Positions 55,245 through 64,000 of a DNA stretch of 64,000 nucleotides are shown here, piece after piece (the stretch's first letter is position 1; the number at the start of each line of letters is the position of its first letter). The DNA is from Prauserella halophila. Its GTDB lineage: Bacteria; Actinomycetota; Actinomycetes; Mycobacteriales; Pseudonocardiaceae. The DNA lies in contig NZ_JAMTCQ010000008.1 in NCBI RefSeq assembly GCF_024171895.1, positions 620,001-684,000 on the forward strand, read 5' to 3'. The notes below the pieces were generated by a model that was not told the DNA's origin, made no database searches, and saw nothing but the letters and a program-made list of their open reading frames with translations. Position numbers and translations under genes: made by a program.

Positions 55245-56000
55245 ATGGAACGCATGGACGCCGACCTCCGGCGCGCTCGCGACCTGATCACCGGGGCGAG
55301 CCGCATCACTGCGCTCACCGGCGCCGGGATCTCCACCGATTCCGGCATCCCCGACTTCCGCGGCCCGAACGGCCTGTGGACCCGGGATCCCGAGGCGGAG
55401 AAGCTGTCGAATCTGCAGGACTATCGCGACAGCGCCGACGTCCGTAGGCGTGCCTGGCAGGCCCGGCTGGAGCACCCGGCGTGGCAGGCGACGCCGAACC
55501 CGGCACACGACGCGTTCGTCGCGCTGCAGCACGGCGGCACACTCACCGCGATCATCACGCAGAACATCGACGAACTGCACCAGCGGGCAGGCTCGGCCCC
55601 GGAGACGGTCATCGAACTGCACGGCACGATGTTCCACACCGAATGCCTCGAGTGCGGCGACCGGCGGGACATGGCAGAGGCGCTCGACCGCGTGCGCGCA
55701 GGCGCCGACGATCCCCCGTGCACCGCATGCGGCGGGATCCTCAAATCCGCCACCATCTCGTTCGGTCAGGCGCTCGACGCCGACGTGCTCGACCGCGCCC
55801 GCGTCGCCGCGATCTCGTGCGACGTGCTGGTGACCGCCGGGACGTCACTGACCGTGCATCCGGCGGCCGGGCTGGTCGACGTCGCCGCGGGCACCGGCGC
55901 GTCGGTGATCGTCTGCAACGCCTCCCCCACGCCGTACGACGAGCGGGCCGACGTCGTGTTGCGCGAGCCACTGGCCGAGGTGCTGCCCCGGCTCACGTGA
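55245..56000 (+). CDS. Sir2-family NAD-dependent protein deacylase
   Basis: 251 aa sirtuin. Seen: LTGAGISTDSGIPDFRGPNGLW, TQNIDELHQRAG, catalytic histidine in ELHGTMF, and the zinc site CLECG ... CTACGG. Removes acyl groups from lysines with NAD use. ATG 55245 or 55254. Its last eight bases overlap the end of the convergent MFS gene. Confidence 0.94.
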   Translation: MERMDADLRRARDLITGASRITALTGAGISTDSGIPDFRGPNGLWTRDPEAEKLSNLQDYRDSADVRRRAWQARLEHPAWQATPNPAHDAFVALQHGGTLTAIITQNIDELHQRAGSAPETVIELHGTMFHTECLECGDRRDMAEALDRVRAGADDPPCTACGGILKSATISFGQALDADVLDRARVAAISCDVLVTAGTSLTVHPAAGLVDVAAGTGASVIVCNASPTPYDERADVVLREPLAEVLPRLT

Positions 56001-57462
56001 GCGGCCCCTCCCGCGTGGCCGGAGGCTGCTGTCCGGTGAGCCTGCGCCGCGGATGCCGCCGCGCGTCGAGCACCGCGAGGGTCATCGCCACGAGCGTGAA
56101 CGCGACCGTGCACAGCATCGCCGCGACCAGACCGGTGCGGTATCCCTCCCCGTCGGTCACGCCGGCGTGGAACGCGGCGCCGAGCACGGCCACCCCGAGC
56201 GCCGCGCCCAGCCGCTGGCCGGTCTGCAACGCCGCCCCGGCCACGCCGGCCATGCTCGTCGGCACCCGGTCCAGCGTCAGTGTCGTATTCGGGGAGATCA
56301 CCATGCCGCCGCCGATTCCGCCGAGCAGCAGCGGCAGAGCCATGGCGTAGCCGACCGCGGCGTCCGGTACGAGCGGCACCAGCACGGCGATCGACCCGAT
56401 GCCCACCACCACGAGGGCGAGGCCCGCGAGCGTCACCGTCCGGCCCCATCGGGCGACCGCCCGTCCGGCGAGCGCCGAGGACACCGCCGAGCCGAGCGCG
56501 AACGGTGTCACCAGCAGGCCCGATTCCAGCGGCGAGTAACCGAGGCCCTGCTGGAAGAACAGCGCGAACACCAACCACATGCCGGCGAACCCGCAGAAGT
56601 ACGTCGCACCGATCGCCGCGCCGAGGGCGTAGCCGGGCGTGCTCGTGTACAGCCGCGGGTGCAACAGCGGCATCCGGCCGCGCCGCACCACCGCGCGTTC
56701 CCACACGACGAACAGCCAGGCGAACCCGGCAGCCAGCGGGAACATCCACCACAGCGTGGTCAGCCCGCCGTGTTCGGACTGCACGAGTGGCAGCAGCACC
56801 CCGAGGACCGCCAGTCCGAGCAGCACCATGCCGGGAAGGTCCAGTTGCGACACCACGCCGCGCCGGGCGGGCGGGCGCGTCGGTACCCACCGCGCCGCCA
56901 GCACCAGTGCCGCCAGCCCGATCGGCAGGTTGACGTAGAACACCCAGCGCCAGCCCTCGTCGCCGAAGCCCGCGATGATCAGCCCACCCAGCACCGGTCC
57001 GACGGCGGTGGACAGGCCGACGGTCGCGCCGAACATGCCGAATGCCCGGCCCCGCTCCGCGCCGTGGAACAGCTCCTGGATCAACCCCGTGTTCTGCGGG
57101 GTGAGCATGCCCGCGGCGATGCCCTGCGCGAGGCGGGCCGCGATGAGCATGCCCTCGCTCGAGCTGGCGCCCGCGATGCCGCTGGTGACGACGAACGCCG
57201 ACAGTGCGACGAGGAACATGCGCCGCCTGCCGAAAGCGTCACCCAGGCGCCCACCCGTGACGAGCACCAGGCCGAACGTCAGGGCGTAGCCGGATACGAC
57301 CCACTGGGTGCCGGCGACGCTCGCGTTCAGACCATCCTGGATGGACGGCAGCGCGACGTTGACGATGCTGACGTCGAGCAGCGACATGAACCCGGCGGTC
57401 AGCGTGACGGCAAGGGCCCGCCAGCGACGCGGATCCGGGGTGGAGACGGCGGTTTCACTCAC
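55993..57462 (-). CDS. MFS drug exporter, DHA2 (14-helix) family
   Basis: 489 aa proton-coupled exporter. Motif D LLDVSIVNVALPSIQ in helix 1, motif A GGRLGDAFGRRRMF after helix 2, motif C-like region GPVLGGLI. Fourteen predicted helices. GTG 57462 with TACGGT six bases upstream. Lies downstream of dnaE on the same strand, after a terminator. Substrate unknown. Confidence 0.92.
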   Translation of the reverse strand: MSETAVSTPDPRRWRALAVTLTAGFMSLLDVSIVNVALPSIQDGLNASVAGTQWVVSGYALTFGLVLVTGGRLGDAFGRRRMFLVALSAFVVTSGIAGASSSEGMLIAARLAQGIAAGMLTPQNTGLIQELFHGAERGRAFGMFGATVGLSTAVGPVLGGLIIAGFGDEGWRWVFYVNLPIGLAALVLAARWVPTRPPARRGVVSQLDLPGMVLLGLAVLGVLLPLVQSEHGGLTTLWWMFPLAAGFAWLFVVWERAVVRRGRMPLLHPRLYTSTPGYALGAAIGATYFCGFAGMWLVFALFFQQGLGYSPLESGLLVTPFALGSAVSSALAGRAVARWGRTVTLAGLALVVVGIGSIAVLVPLVPDAAVGYAMALPLLLGGIGGGMVISPNTTLTLDRVPTSMAGVAGAALQTGQRLGAALGVAVLGAAFHAGVTDGEGYRTGLVAAMLCTVAFTLVAMTLAVLDARRHPRRRLTGQQPPATREGPLT

Positions 57463-57468
57463 GAGGTC

Positions 57469-57474
57469 ACCGTA
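57469..57474 (-). promoter_or_regulatory. -10 element TACGGT, 6 nt before the MFS GTG
   Basis: TACGGT, GACCTC, GTG on the minus strand. Confidence 0.45.
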
Positions 57475-57557
57475 GGACTCCCGGCGAGCGAGGCCGAACA
57501 CGCCTGCCCGCCGGGGAGGCGCCGCGCGTGATCAAGGGAACGTCCGGGGCGTTGGGA

Positions 57558-57580
57558 GCCCCGAAGGTGCCCTTCGGGGC
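57558..57580 (-). terminator. Hairpin 3' of dnaE
   Basis: GCCCCGAAGG, loop TGC, CCTTCGGGGC; 25 bases beyond the dnaE stop. Confidence 0.7.
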
Positions 57581-57604
57581 AGCAAACGCACCCGCGAGGG
57601 CGCC

Positions 57605-60600
57605 TCAGCCGGCCATGATGCCCGGGATTCCCTTGAGCTCGCCCATCAGCATCGAACTGACCTTCACCGGATAGTCGTACAGCGCGAACAGCGTCTCGCT
57701 CCTGCCGACCAGCTTCAGCCGCACCGGCGTCTCCCCGGGATGCGCCTTGAGCGTCTGCTTGAGCTCGACGACCACACTCTGGTCCAGCTTCTCGGCCGAT
57801 GCGACGAGCGTCAGCGGCGGTTCCTCGTCACCCGCGGCGATGTCGGACAGGTCCAGCGGCACGAGCCCGCCGCCGAACACCGCCATCTTGTCCTCGCGCC
57901 AGTTGACCCGGCCCTTGACCACGACCGCGTTGTCCTCCACCAGGTCGGCCGCGAAGATCGCGTACGACTTCGGGAAGAACAGCACCTCGAGCGAGGCGTC
58001 CATGTCCTCGACGACGCAGATCGCCCACGGCTCGCCCTTCTTGTTCACTCGCCGCTCGACCGAGGTCAGCAGCCCGGAGACCTCGATCTCGCCCTCCTTC
58101 GGCGGGTCGGCGAGGATCGCGGCGATGGGCTTCTTCGCGTGCTTGCGCAGAATCCGCTCGGCACCGTCCAGCGGGTGACCGGACACGTACAGGCCGAGCA
58201 TCTCCCGCTCGTAGGCGAGCTTCTGCTTCTTCGGGTATTCCTCCTCGTCGAATTTCAGGTGCGCCAGCGGCGACGCCGAGGCGGCGTCGGCGTCGTCTTC
58301 CGACGCTCCCGCACCGAACAGGTCGAACTGTCCCATCGCCTCCTGGCGCTTGAGCGGCACGACCGCTTCCACGGCGTCCTCGTGCACCTGCACCATCGAC
58401 AGCCGCGTGTTGCCGAGCGAGTCGAATCCGCCCGCCTTGACCAGCGACTCGATCACGCGCTTGTTGCACGCCACCAGTTCCGACTTGTCGAGGAAATCGG
58501 TGAACGAGGAGTATTTGCCCTTCTCCTCGCGCGTGGAGATGATCGACTCGACGACGTTGCCGCCGACGTTGCGCACCGCGCCCATGCCGAATCGGATGTC
58601 GTCGCCGACGGCCGAGAAGCGCGGCCCCGACTCGTTGACGTCCGGCGGCAGCACGTTGATGCCGAGCCTGCGGCATTCGGACAGGTACACCGCGGACTTG
58701 TCCTTGTTGTCCCCGACCGAGGTCAACAGTGCCGCCATGTACTCGGCCGGATAGTTCGACTTGAGGTAGGCCGTCCAGTACGAGACGAGCCCGTACCCGG
58801 CCGCATGCGACTTGTTGAACGCGTACCCGGCGAACGGGAGGATCGTGTCCCACAGGGCCTGGATCGCCGCATCGGAGAATCCGTTCTCCTGCATGCCGGC
58901 GTGGAAGCCCTCGAACTCCTTCTCGAGGACCTCCTTCTTCTTCTTACCCATCGCCCGGCGCAGCACATCCGCTCGACCCATGGAGTAACCGGCGACCTGC
59001 CGCGCGATCTGCATGATCTGCTCCTGATAGACGATCAGGCCGTACGTCGGGGCCAGGATCTCCTGCAGGGGCTCTTCGAGCTCGGGATGGATCGGGGTGA
59101 TGTCCTGCCGCGCGTTCTTGCGGTCGGCGTAGTCGTTGTGGGCGTTCACACCCATCGGACCCGGCCGGTACAGCGCGAGCACGGCGACGATGTCGTCGAA
59201 GCCGGTGGGCTGCATCCGGCGCAGCAGGTCACGCATGGCGCCGCCGTCGAGCTGGAACACGCCCAGCGTGTCGCCGCGGCCCAGCAGCTGGTACGACTCG
59301 GGGTCGTCCATGCCCAGCCGGTCGAGGTCGATCTCCTCGCCGCGGTTGACCTTGATGTTGTCGATGGCGTCGCCGATGACCGTGAGGTTGCGCAACCCCA
59401 GGAAGTCCATCTTCAACAGGCCGATGGCCTCACAGGACGGGTAGTCCCAGCCCGTGATGACCGCGCCGTCGTCGCGCTGCCACAGCGGGATCGTTTCCAT
59501 GAGCGGCTCGCTGGACATGATGACCGCGCACGCATGGACACCCGCGTTGCGGATCAGACCTTCGAGACCCCGGGCGGTCTCGAAGATCGTCGAGACCTCC
59601 TGGTCGCTCTCGATCAGCGAGCGCACCTCGGTGGCCTCGTCGTAGCGCTCGTGCTCCGGGTCGACGATGCCGGCCAGCGGGATGTCCTTGGCCGCGACCG
59701 GCGGCGGCAGCGCCTTCGAGATCCGGTCGGCGATCGAGAACCCCGGCTGTCCGTAATGGACGCGCGCGGCGTCCTTGATAGCGGCCTTGGTCTTGATCGT
59801 GCCGAACGTGATGACCTGGGCGACCTTGTCCGCGCCGTACTTCTCGGTCGCGTAGCGCACCATCTCGCCGCGCCTGCGGTCGTCGAAGTCGATGTCGATG
59901 TCGGGCATCGACTCGCGCTCGGGGTTGAGGAATCGCTCGAACAGCAGATCCTGCGGCAGCGGATCCAGGTTGGTGATGCCCAGTGCGTAGGCGACCAGGG
60001 CGCCCGCCGCGCTGCCACGGCCGGGGCCGACCCGGATGCCGACGCTGCGCGCGTAGTTGCAGAGGTCGGCGACGACGAGGAAGTAGGCGGGAAAGCCCTT
60101 CTGCGCGATGACGCCGAGTTCCATCTCCGCGCGGTCGACGTAGCCGTCCGGGATTCCCTCGGGGAAGCGCCACTCCAGACCGCGCATCACCTCGTGGTGC
60201 AGCCAGCTGGACTCGTCGTGGCGTTCCGGCACCTGGAACCGCGGCATCCGGTCCTTGTGCGCGTAGACGTCCTCGTAGGACTCCACGCACTCGGCGATCA
60301 GCAGCGTCGAGTCGGCGGCACCCGGCACCTCGGAGTCCCAGTACTCACGCATCTCCTCGGCCGACTTGAGGAAGTAGCCGTCACCGTTGAACTGGAACCG
60401 GTTGGGGTCGGACAGCGTCTTGCCGGACTGGACGCACAGCAGCGCCGAATGGGCGTCGGCCTGGTCCTTGGTGACGTAGTGCGAGTCGTTGGTGGCAAGA
60501 GGCCGCAGGCCCAGTTCCTTGCCGATCTTCAGCAGGCCCTCGCGCACCGAGCGTTCGATCGCCAGGCCGTGGTCCATCAGCTCGAGGAAGAAGTTCTCCT

Positions 60601-61168
60601 GGCCGAAGATGTCGCGGTAGTCGGCCGCTGCCTGGAGCGCCTTCTCGGGCTGGCCGAGCCGCAACCGCGTCTGCACCTCGCCGGACGGGCAGCCGGTGGT
60701 GGCGATGATGCCCTCGGCGTTCTCGGCGATCAGCTCGCGGTCCATCCGGGGCTTGCGGTAGTAGCCCTGCATGCTCGCCAGCGACGACAGCTTGAACAGG
60801 TTCCGCAGCCCGGTCGCGTTCCGGGCGAGCATCGTCATGTGGGTGTAGGAACCGCCGCCCGAGACGTCGCCGCCCTCACCCGATTCGTCGGCGCCGCGCT
60901 GGTTGCTCTGGCCCCAGAAGACAGGCTTCTTGTGGAAGCGGCTCTCCGGCGCGACGTAGGCCTCGATGCCGATGATCGGCTTGATGCCCGCCTGCTGTGC
61001 CTGTTGGTAGAACTCGTCGGCGCCGTACATGTTGCCGTGGTCGGTCATCCCCACGGCAGGCATGTCCAGACGAGATGCCTCCTGGAACAGCGGAGCCATC
61101 TTCGCCGCGCCATCGAGCATGGAGTACTCGGTGTGCACGTGCAGGTGGACGAAGGAATCCGTGGACAC
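57605..61168 (-). CDS. dnaE: DNA polymerase III alpha subunit DnaE (DnaE1)
   Basis: 1187 aa replicative polymerase. N-terminal PHP proofreading domain with intact metal residues ([21 protein letters not shown]), polymerase domain with catalytic aspartates in PDIDIDFDD (near 421) and a later aspartate, [10 protein letters not shown], then helix-hairpin-helix and OB-fold regions. GTG 61168 with GGGGAGG eight bases upstream. An acidic G/S-rich insert ([15 protein letters not shown]) lies in the PHP domain. Confidence 0.97.
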   Translation of the reverse strand: MSTDSFVHLHVHTEYSMLDGAAKMAPLFQEASRLDMPAVGMTDHGNMYGADEFYQQAQQAGIKPIIGIEAYVAPESRFHKKPVFWGQSNQRGADESGEGGDVSGGGSYTHMTMLARNATGLRNLFKLSSLASMQGYYRKPRMDRELIAENAEGIIATTGCPSGEVQTRLRLGQPEKALQAAADYRDIFGQENFFLELMDHGLAIERSVREGLLKIGKELGLRPLATNDSHYVTKDQADAHSALLCVQSGKTLSDPNRFQFNGDGYFLKSAEEMREYWDSEVPGAADSTLLIAECVESYEDVYAHKDRMPRFQVPERHDESSWLHHEVMRGLEWRFPEGIPDGYVDRAEMELGVIAQKGFPAYFLVVADLCNYARSVGIRVGPGRGSAAGALVAYALGITNLDPLPQDLLFERFLNPERESMPDIDIDFDDRRRGEMVRYATEKYGADKVAQVITFGTIKTKAAIKDAARVHYGQPGFSIADRISKALPPPVAAKDIPLAGIVDPEHERYDEATEVRSLIESDQEVSTIFETARGLEGLIRNAGVHACAVIMSSEPLMETIPLWQRDDGAVITGWDYPSCEAIGLLKMDFLGLRNLTVIGDAIDNIKVNRGEEIDLDRLGMDDPESYQLLGRGDTLGVFQLDGGAMRDLLRRMQPTGFDDIVAVLALYRPGPMGVNAHNDYADRKNARQDITPIHPELEEPLQEILAPTYGLIVYQEQIMQIARQVAGYSMGRADVLRRAMGKKKKEVLEKEFEGFHAGMQENGFSDAAIQALWDTILPFAGYAFNKSHAAGYGLVSYWTAYLKSNYPAEYMAALLTSVGDNKDKSAVYLSECRRLGINVLPPDVNESGPRFSAVGDDIRFGMGAVRNVGGNVVESIISTREEKGKYSSFTDFLDKSELVACNKRVIESLVKAGGFDSLGNTRLSMVQVHEDAVEAVVPLKRQEAMGQFDLFGAGASEDDADAASASPLAHLKFDEEEYPKKQKLAYEREMLGLYVSGHPLDGAERILRKHAKKPIAAILADPPKEGEIEVSGLLTSVERRVNKKGEPWAICVVEDMDASLEVLFFPKSYAIFAADLVEDNAVVVKGRVNWREDKMAVFGGGLVPLDLSDIAAGDEEPPLTLVASAEKLDQSVVVELKQTLKAHPGETPVRLKLVGRSETLFALYDYPVKVSSMLMGELKGIPGIMAG

Positions 61169-61447
61169 CGGCGAAACCTCCCCATTCGACCGCGCACGTG
61201 CGCGGTCGGCGCGAACTCGGTGAAGTGCCCACCCTAATGGGCCGCCCCGACGCTCCTGCGTCCGACATCCCGGATGCGCCCGCTGCGATCCACGCCACCG
61301 AGTCGATACCGAGTCGATCACCGTATGCACCGGACCGGCAGCCGAACGCGGTCACTCACCCGGCGAGGTCAGGGGGATGTGCGCGAAATGCCCTGTTCTT
61401 CCCGTGCCACCGTCACACGCGCGCGGCGGTGATGGTTCACTGCAGAC

Positions 61448-62308
61448 ATGACACGTGACGAGGCGCTCGAGCTGAGGTGCGCAACAGGTTCCGACGTCGG
61501 CCAGCGGCGGAGCGGGAACGAGGACTCGGCCACGGCGACCACGCACCTGGTCGCCGTGGCCGACGGCATGGGGGGACATGCCGCGGGCGAGGTCGCCAGC
61601 GCGATCGCGGTCGACGCCGTCGGCGAGCTCGACACCCGGATCGCCGACAGCGACGGAGACCTCGCTCCGCTCGAGGAACTGGCCACCGTGTTCACCCAGG
61701 CATCGACCGTCCTCGACGAGCGCGTCGGCGCCAACCCCGAGCTCTCGGGCATGGGCACCACCCTCACCGTCATGTTGTGGCTCGGCCGCGAGTTCGCGCT
61801 CGGGCACATCGGCGACTCGCGTGCCTACCGACTGCGCGGCGCCGAGCTGACGCAGCTGAGCCGCGACCACACACTCGTCCAGTCGCTCGTCGACGAAGGC
61901 AAGCTCGACGAGGAGACCGCGGCCGTCCATCCCGGCCGGTCGGTGCTGGTCAAGGCCCTGCTCGCCGGCCAGGTCGCCGAACCCGATCTCGAGCTGCACG
62001 AGGCCCAGCCCGCCGACCGGTACCTGCTGTGCTCCGACGGGCTCACCGACGTCGTCTCGCTCCAGGAGATCGGTGCGGTCCTCGGCTCGACCGACGAACC
62101 GTCCGACGCCGTCGCGACGCTCATCGAGCGCGCCAACGAGGGCGGCGGCCCGGACAACATCACGTGCGTCGTGGTTCACGTGCTCGACCCCGCCGCCATC
62201 GGCGGCGACGGCTCCGTGGATGACAGTGCTGCGGACGACAGTGCTGCGGATGACGGTGCCGCGGACGAGGCCGGCGACCCCACCGGTGCCGGAGATCGCT
62301 CGGCCTGA
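61448..62308 (+). CDS. PP2C-type Ser/Thr protein phosphatase
   Basis: 286 aa, soluble, PstP-like catalytic domain: QRRSGNEDS, VADGMGGHAAGEVAS, GHIGDSRAYRLRG, LCSDGLTDVV, GGGPDNITCVVV, giving the metal aspartates. The C-terminus is a disordered acidic tail with three DDSAA-type repeats instead of the membrane domain of PstP. No kinase gene adjacent. ATG 61448, no clear ribosome site. Confidence 0.93.
   Translation: MTRDEALELRCATGSDVGQRRSGNEDSATATTHLVAVADGMGGHAAGEVASAIAVDAVGELDTRIADSDGDLAPLEELATVFTQASTVLDERVGANPELSGMGTTLTVMLWLGREFALGHIGDSRAYRLRGAELTQLSRDHTLVQSLVDEGKLDEETAAVHPGRSVLVKALLAGQVAEPDLELHEAQPADRYLLCSDGLTDVVSLQEIGAVLGSTDEPSDAVATLIERANEGGGPDNITCVVVHVLDPAAIGGDGSVDDSAADDSAADDGAADEAGDPTGAGDRSA
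62219..62263 (+). repeat. Three 15-bp in-frame units at the PP2C C-terminus
   Basis: GAYGACRGTGCYGCG at 62219, 62234 and 62249, encoding DDSAA, DDSAA, DDGAA. Confidence 0.85.
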
Positions 62309-62325
62309 CCACCCGGCAGGCGCGC

Positions 62326-63270
62326 TCACGGTGACGCGGACGCGTCACTCCCCCGGCTCCGGGCACGCGCGCCACCGATCTCGGCTGCGGGTGCGCTCCA
62401 GGTGTCGCACGCGGCCACGGACCCTCCGGTGAATCCGGTGGATGCCCACTGCTGCTGGAGGCGGGCACCGCCGTGGCTCTCGACGCCGCTCCAGTTGGCG
62501 AAGTCCTCCACGGCCACCTCGGGTCCCCGGCTCGGATTCCCCAGGTCGGTGTCCCGCGCCGCGTCGAGGAACAGTCCGGCGAAACAGGTCGCCTGCAGCT
62601 CGAACCGCCGGCCCACATCGCTCTCCGCCGCGGCGTCCGCGCCGGACATCGCGTTGTCGACCTCGGTGAACACGCCGGTGAGTGCCTGGATGTGGTGGCC
62701 GTACTCGTGCGCGAGCGTGGCCAGGAACGCGGGCTCGTGCGCGTCGCCGACCGCGGTGACCAGCCGCGAGTACGGCAGGTGGATCGTGTGGTCGGCATCG
62801 CAGTACAGGCCCAGCGCACGGTCGGCGGGCGGCAGCTCGCCGCATTCGGTCGTCCGAGTGTCGGTGACGTCAACGGAGACCGGCTGCAACGCGACACCGA
62901 CCCGGTCGAGCACCGGCTGCCAGGCACGGTCGAGACAGTCGAGCACATCCCGGTAGTAGTCGCGGGCGCCCTCAGGACCGGGGCGCAGTTCGGCAGGCTC
63001 GCAGTCGACAGCGGCCAGGCTCGCACCGCTGTCGCGCAGGGCGGTCGCGGCCGAATCCGGCGAGCTCGGATCGGCCGCAGGCGCGATACCCGACGCCGAA
63101 TCCCCGTCCCCCACGGCGAGGTCGCTGACGACCACCACGGCGGCGACCATCAGCAAGGCCGCGACCATGGCGATCGCCACGGGTAGCCAGCGCGGCCGCC
63201 GACCGCCTGCGCGTGCGGAGGCGGAGTGGTCCGCACCGGCGGGTGTGGTGCGGTCGTCGTCGGGGTCCAC
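62326..63270 (-). CDS. Membrane-anchored neutral zinc metallopeptidase (YpfJ-like)
   Basis: 314 aa. Short cytoplasmic N-terminus, one membrane helix (about 28-50), extracellular domain with the zinc site LAHEYGHHIQ and downstream ELQATCFAGLF, as in the neutral zinc metallopeptidase (DUF3152/YpfJ-type) group. GTG 63270 has GAGG six bases upstream; a TTG two codons earlier is an alternative. Convergent to the PP2C gene (17-base gap). Confidence 0.85.
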   Translation of the reverse strand: MDPDDDRTTPAGADHSASARAGGRRPRWLPVAIAMVAALLMVAAVVVVSDLAVGDGDSASGIAPAADPSSPDSAATALRDSGASLAAVDCEPAELRPGPEGARDYYRDVLDCLDRAWQPVLDRVGVALQPVSVDVTDTRTTECGELPPADRALGLYCDADHTIHLPYSRLVTAVGDAHEPAFLATLAHEYGHHIQALTGVFTEVDNAMSGADAAAESDVGRRFELQATCFAGLFLDAARDTDLGNPSRGPEVAVEDFANWSGVESHGGARLQQQWASTGFTGGSVAACDTWSAPAAEIGGARARSRGSDASASP

Positions 63271-63372
63271 GGACAACCTCGAGTCGGGGTGAGGCCGTCG
63301 GGGAACGGCCGGGGCGCCCTCGAGCGTAACCCGTACCCGTGGTTGTCCGGTCCACACGCAGCGGCCACGTCC

Positions 63373-63453
63373 GATCCGGCGGCCACATCCGATGCGGCGG
63401 CTGCGTCCGATGCGGCGGCTGCGTCCGATGCGGCGGCTGCGTCCGATGCGGCG
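63373..63453. repeat. 18-bp array, about 4.5 copies
   Basis: GATCCGGCGGCCACATCC at 63373, then GATGCGGCGGCTGCGTCC at 63391, 63409 and 63427, and a half copy to 63453. It lies between the metallopeptidase start and the stop of the partial TetR gene (63500), on that gene's downstream side. Confidence 0.9.
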
Positions 63454-63499
63454 ACCTCAACCCCGCGCTCGTCGCCGCGCAGCGGGTGCGGGTGCGGGT

Positions 63500-64000
63500 T
63501 CAGGCGTCGTCGTCGGCCACGCGGGCCGACACGTCCCGCACCCGCTGTTCGAGGCCCGCGATGATCAGGTCCAGGCCGTAGTCGTACTCGGCGTCGAGCC
63601 CGTGCTCGGTCTCGACGCCGTCACCCGCGGGCCGGGTGTCCAGGAAGTGGCCCGCCTGCAGCACGGGCGCCAGGTGCGGGAACCGCTCCGGCGTGATCAC
63701 CTCGCCGAGCAGGTCCAGCCCCTCCCGCGACACCGCAACAGTGCCCTCGTCGGCGAGGTTCAGTTCCAGCTCCACAGTGGACGTCACGTGCTGGGACACC
63801 ACCAGGATGACGCCCACCTTCTCCTCGTCGTCGAGCGGCAGCTCCCGCAGTGCGGCCAGGCCCAGGTCGGCCGCGCGCACACTGCTCGGCATCAGCACCG
63901 AGACCTGACCGCGGGGAATCTCCAGCGCCCACGGGTGGCCGCGGAAGGCCGCGCGCACGAGACCGGCCCACGACCGGAGTGCGTCGCGCCAGTCGCCGGG
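63500..64000 (-). CDS. TetR-family regulator, C-terminal part (start outside window)
   Basis: At least 166 residues in the window; the helix-turn-helix is beyond base 64000. The frame reads GDWRDALRSWAGLVRAAFRGHPWALEIPRG, then LPLDDEEKVGVILVVSQHV, the C-terminal domain typical of the tetracycline-repressor-like (TetR_C_1) group. Stop at 63500. The target cannot be judged from here. Confidence 0.82.
   Translation of the reverse strand, partial: PGDWRDALRSWAGLVRAAFRGHPWALEIPRGQVSVLMPSSVRAADLGLAALRELPLDDEEKVGVILVVSQHVTSTVELELNLADEGTVAVSREGLDLLGEVITPERFPHLAPVLQAGHFLDTRPAGDGVETEHGLDAEYDYGLDLIIAGLEQRVRDVSARVADDDA

Noticed and set aside
57740-61237. A very long open frame on the plus strand antisense to dnaE (over 1100 codons)
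   Set aside because: It is the GC-rich mirror of a real gene: no ribosome site, composition rich in R, H, V, L and D as expected from reading antisense codons, no domain.
63226-63581. Plus-strand frame encoding D-A-A-A-A-S repeats over the 18-bp array
   Set aside because: Repeats of 18 bp keep any frame open; no start signal, and it overlaps the minus-strand TetR end.

Overview
The window is a 64 kb, very GC-rich chromosomal segment from an actinobacterium. The gene order pimB - NlpC/P60 - DEDD/GIY-YIG nuclease - qcrCAB - ctaE - trpD - ctaF/ctaC - asnB - IscA/ErpA - DUF3043 - cobT - ilvE - leucyl aminopeptidase - lpd - sucB - TIGR01777 epimerase - lipB - lipA follows the block known from Mycobacterium and relatives. 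The extra genes, the GC-rich coding style and the repeat habit fit a Pseudonocardiaceae-type genome better; that placement is inference. There is no prophage, insertion sequence, CRISPR array, rRNA or tRNA that I can see. This is mostly core metabolism.

Layout. 1-5000: the end of an iron/cobalamin-type ABC ATPase faces hisD-hisC-hisB plus a 52-residue membrane protein; a nitrilase-family amidase follows. 5060-9600: NAD synthesis operon nadA-nadB-nadC, with the divergent Nudix-type regulator nrtR and a perfect palindromic operator between them. 9630-13522: a LON-domain protein, a DUF2567 membrane protein and a SulP transporter fused to a beta-carbonic anhydrase. 13949-20625: PimB mannosyltransferase, NlpC/P60 cell-wall hydrolase, NYN-domain protein, exonuclease/GIY-YIG protein, AsnC-type RAM protein. 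20707-28352: the cytochrome bc1-aa3 respiratory genes (qcrCAB, ctaE, ctaF, ctaC), with trpD and a degenerate receiver-like gene between. 28614-36547: asnB, a scramblase-like protein, IscA/ErpA, DUF3043, a DUF397 remnant, an aldo-keto reductase, a zinc-ribbon protein, an IspD-family enzyme and relics of a 2-oxoacid dehydrogenase operon. 36988-43461: cobT, ilvE, small membrane proteins, leucyl aminopeptidase, a SUKH-domain protein. 44393-54240: lipoate-centred block (lpd, two-lipoyl-domain sucB, lipB, lipA), interrupted by an LLM oxidoreductase, a TetR regulator and an SDR. 54360-64000: DedA protein, sirtuin, MFS exporter, dnaE, PP2C phosphatase, zinc metallopeptidase and a partial TetR regulator.

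Functional links: lpd and sucB need lipoate, made and attached by LipB/LipA. The qcr/cta genes encode one respiratory supercomplex, and IscA/ErpA supports Fe-S proteins such as the Rieske subunit QcrA, NadA and LipA. NadA-NadB-NadC with NrtR make NAD, which the sirtuin consumes.

Three patterns run through the window and are described as findings. (i) At least seventeen genes have a TANNNT element 6-8 bases before the start codon, consistent with leaderless mRNAs. (ii) Short tandem arrays (12-18 bp units, not always multiples of three) begin at or just after stop codons, while multiples-of-three arrays sit inside the disordered ends of several enzymes. (iii) Pseudogene debris lies next to otherwise tight core genes. 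I did not find a convincing undescribed multi-gene system; the most interesting items are the dehydrogenase relics beside ispD, the tandem-repeat habit, the second NrtR-like site inside nadB, and a CobT lacking a residue expected to be catalytic.
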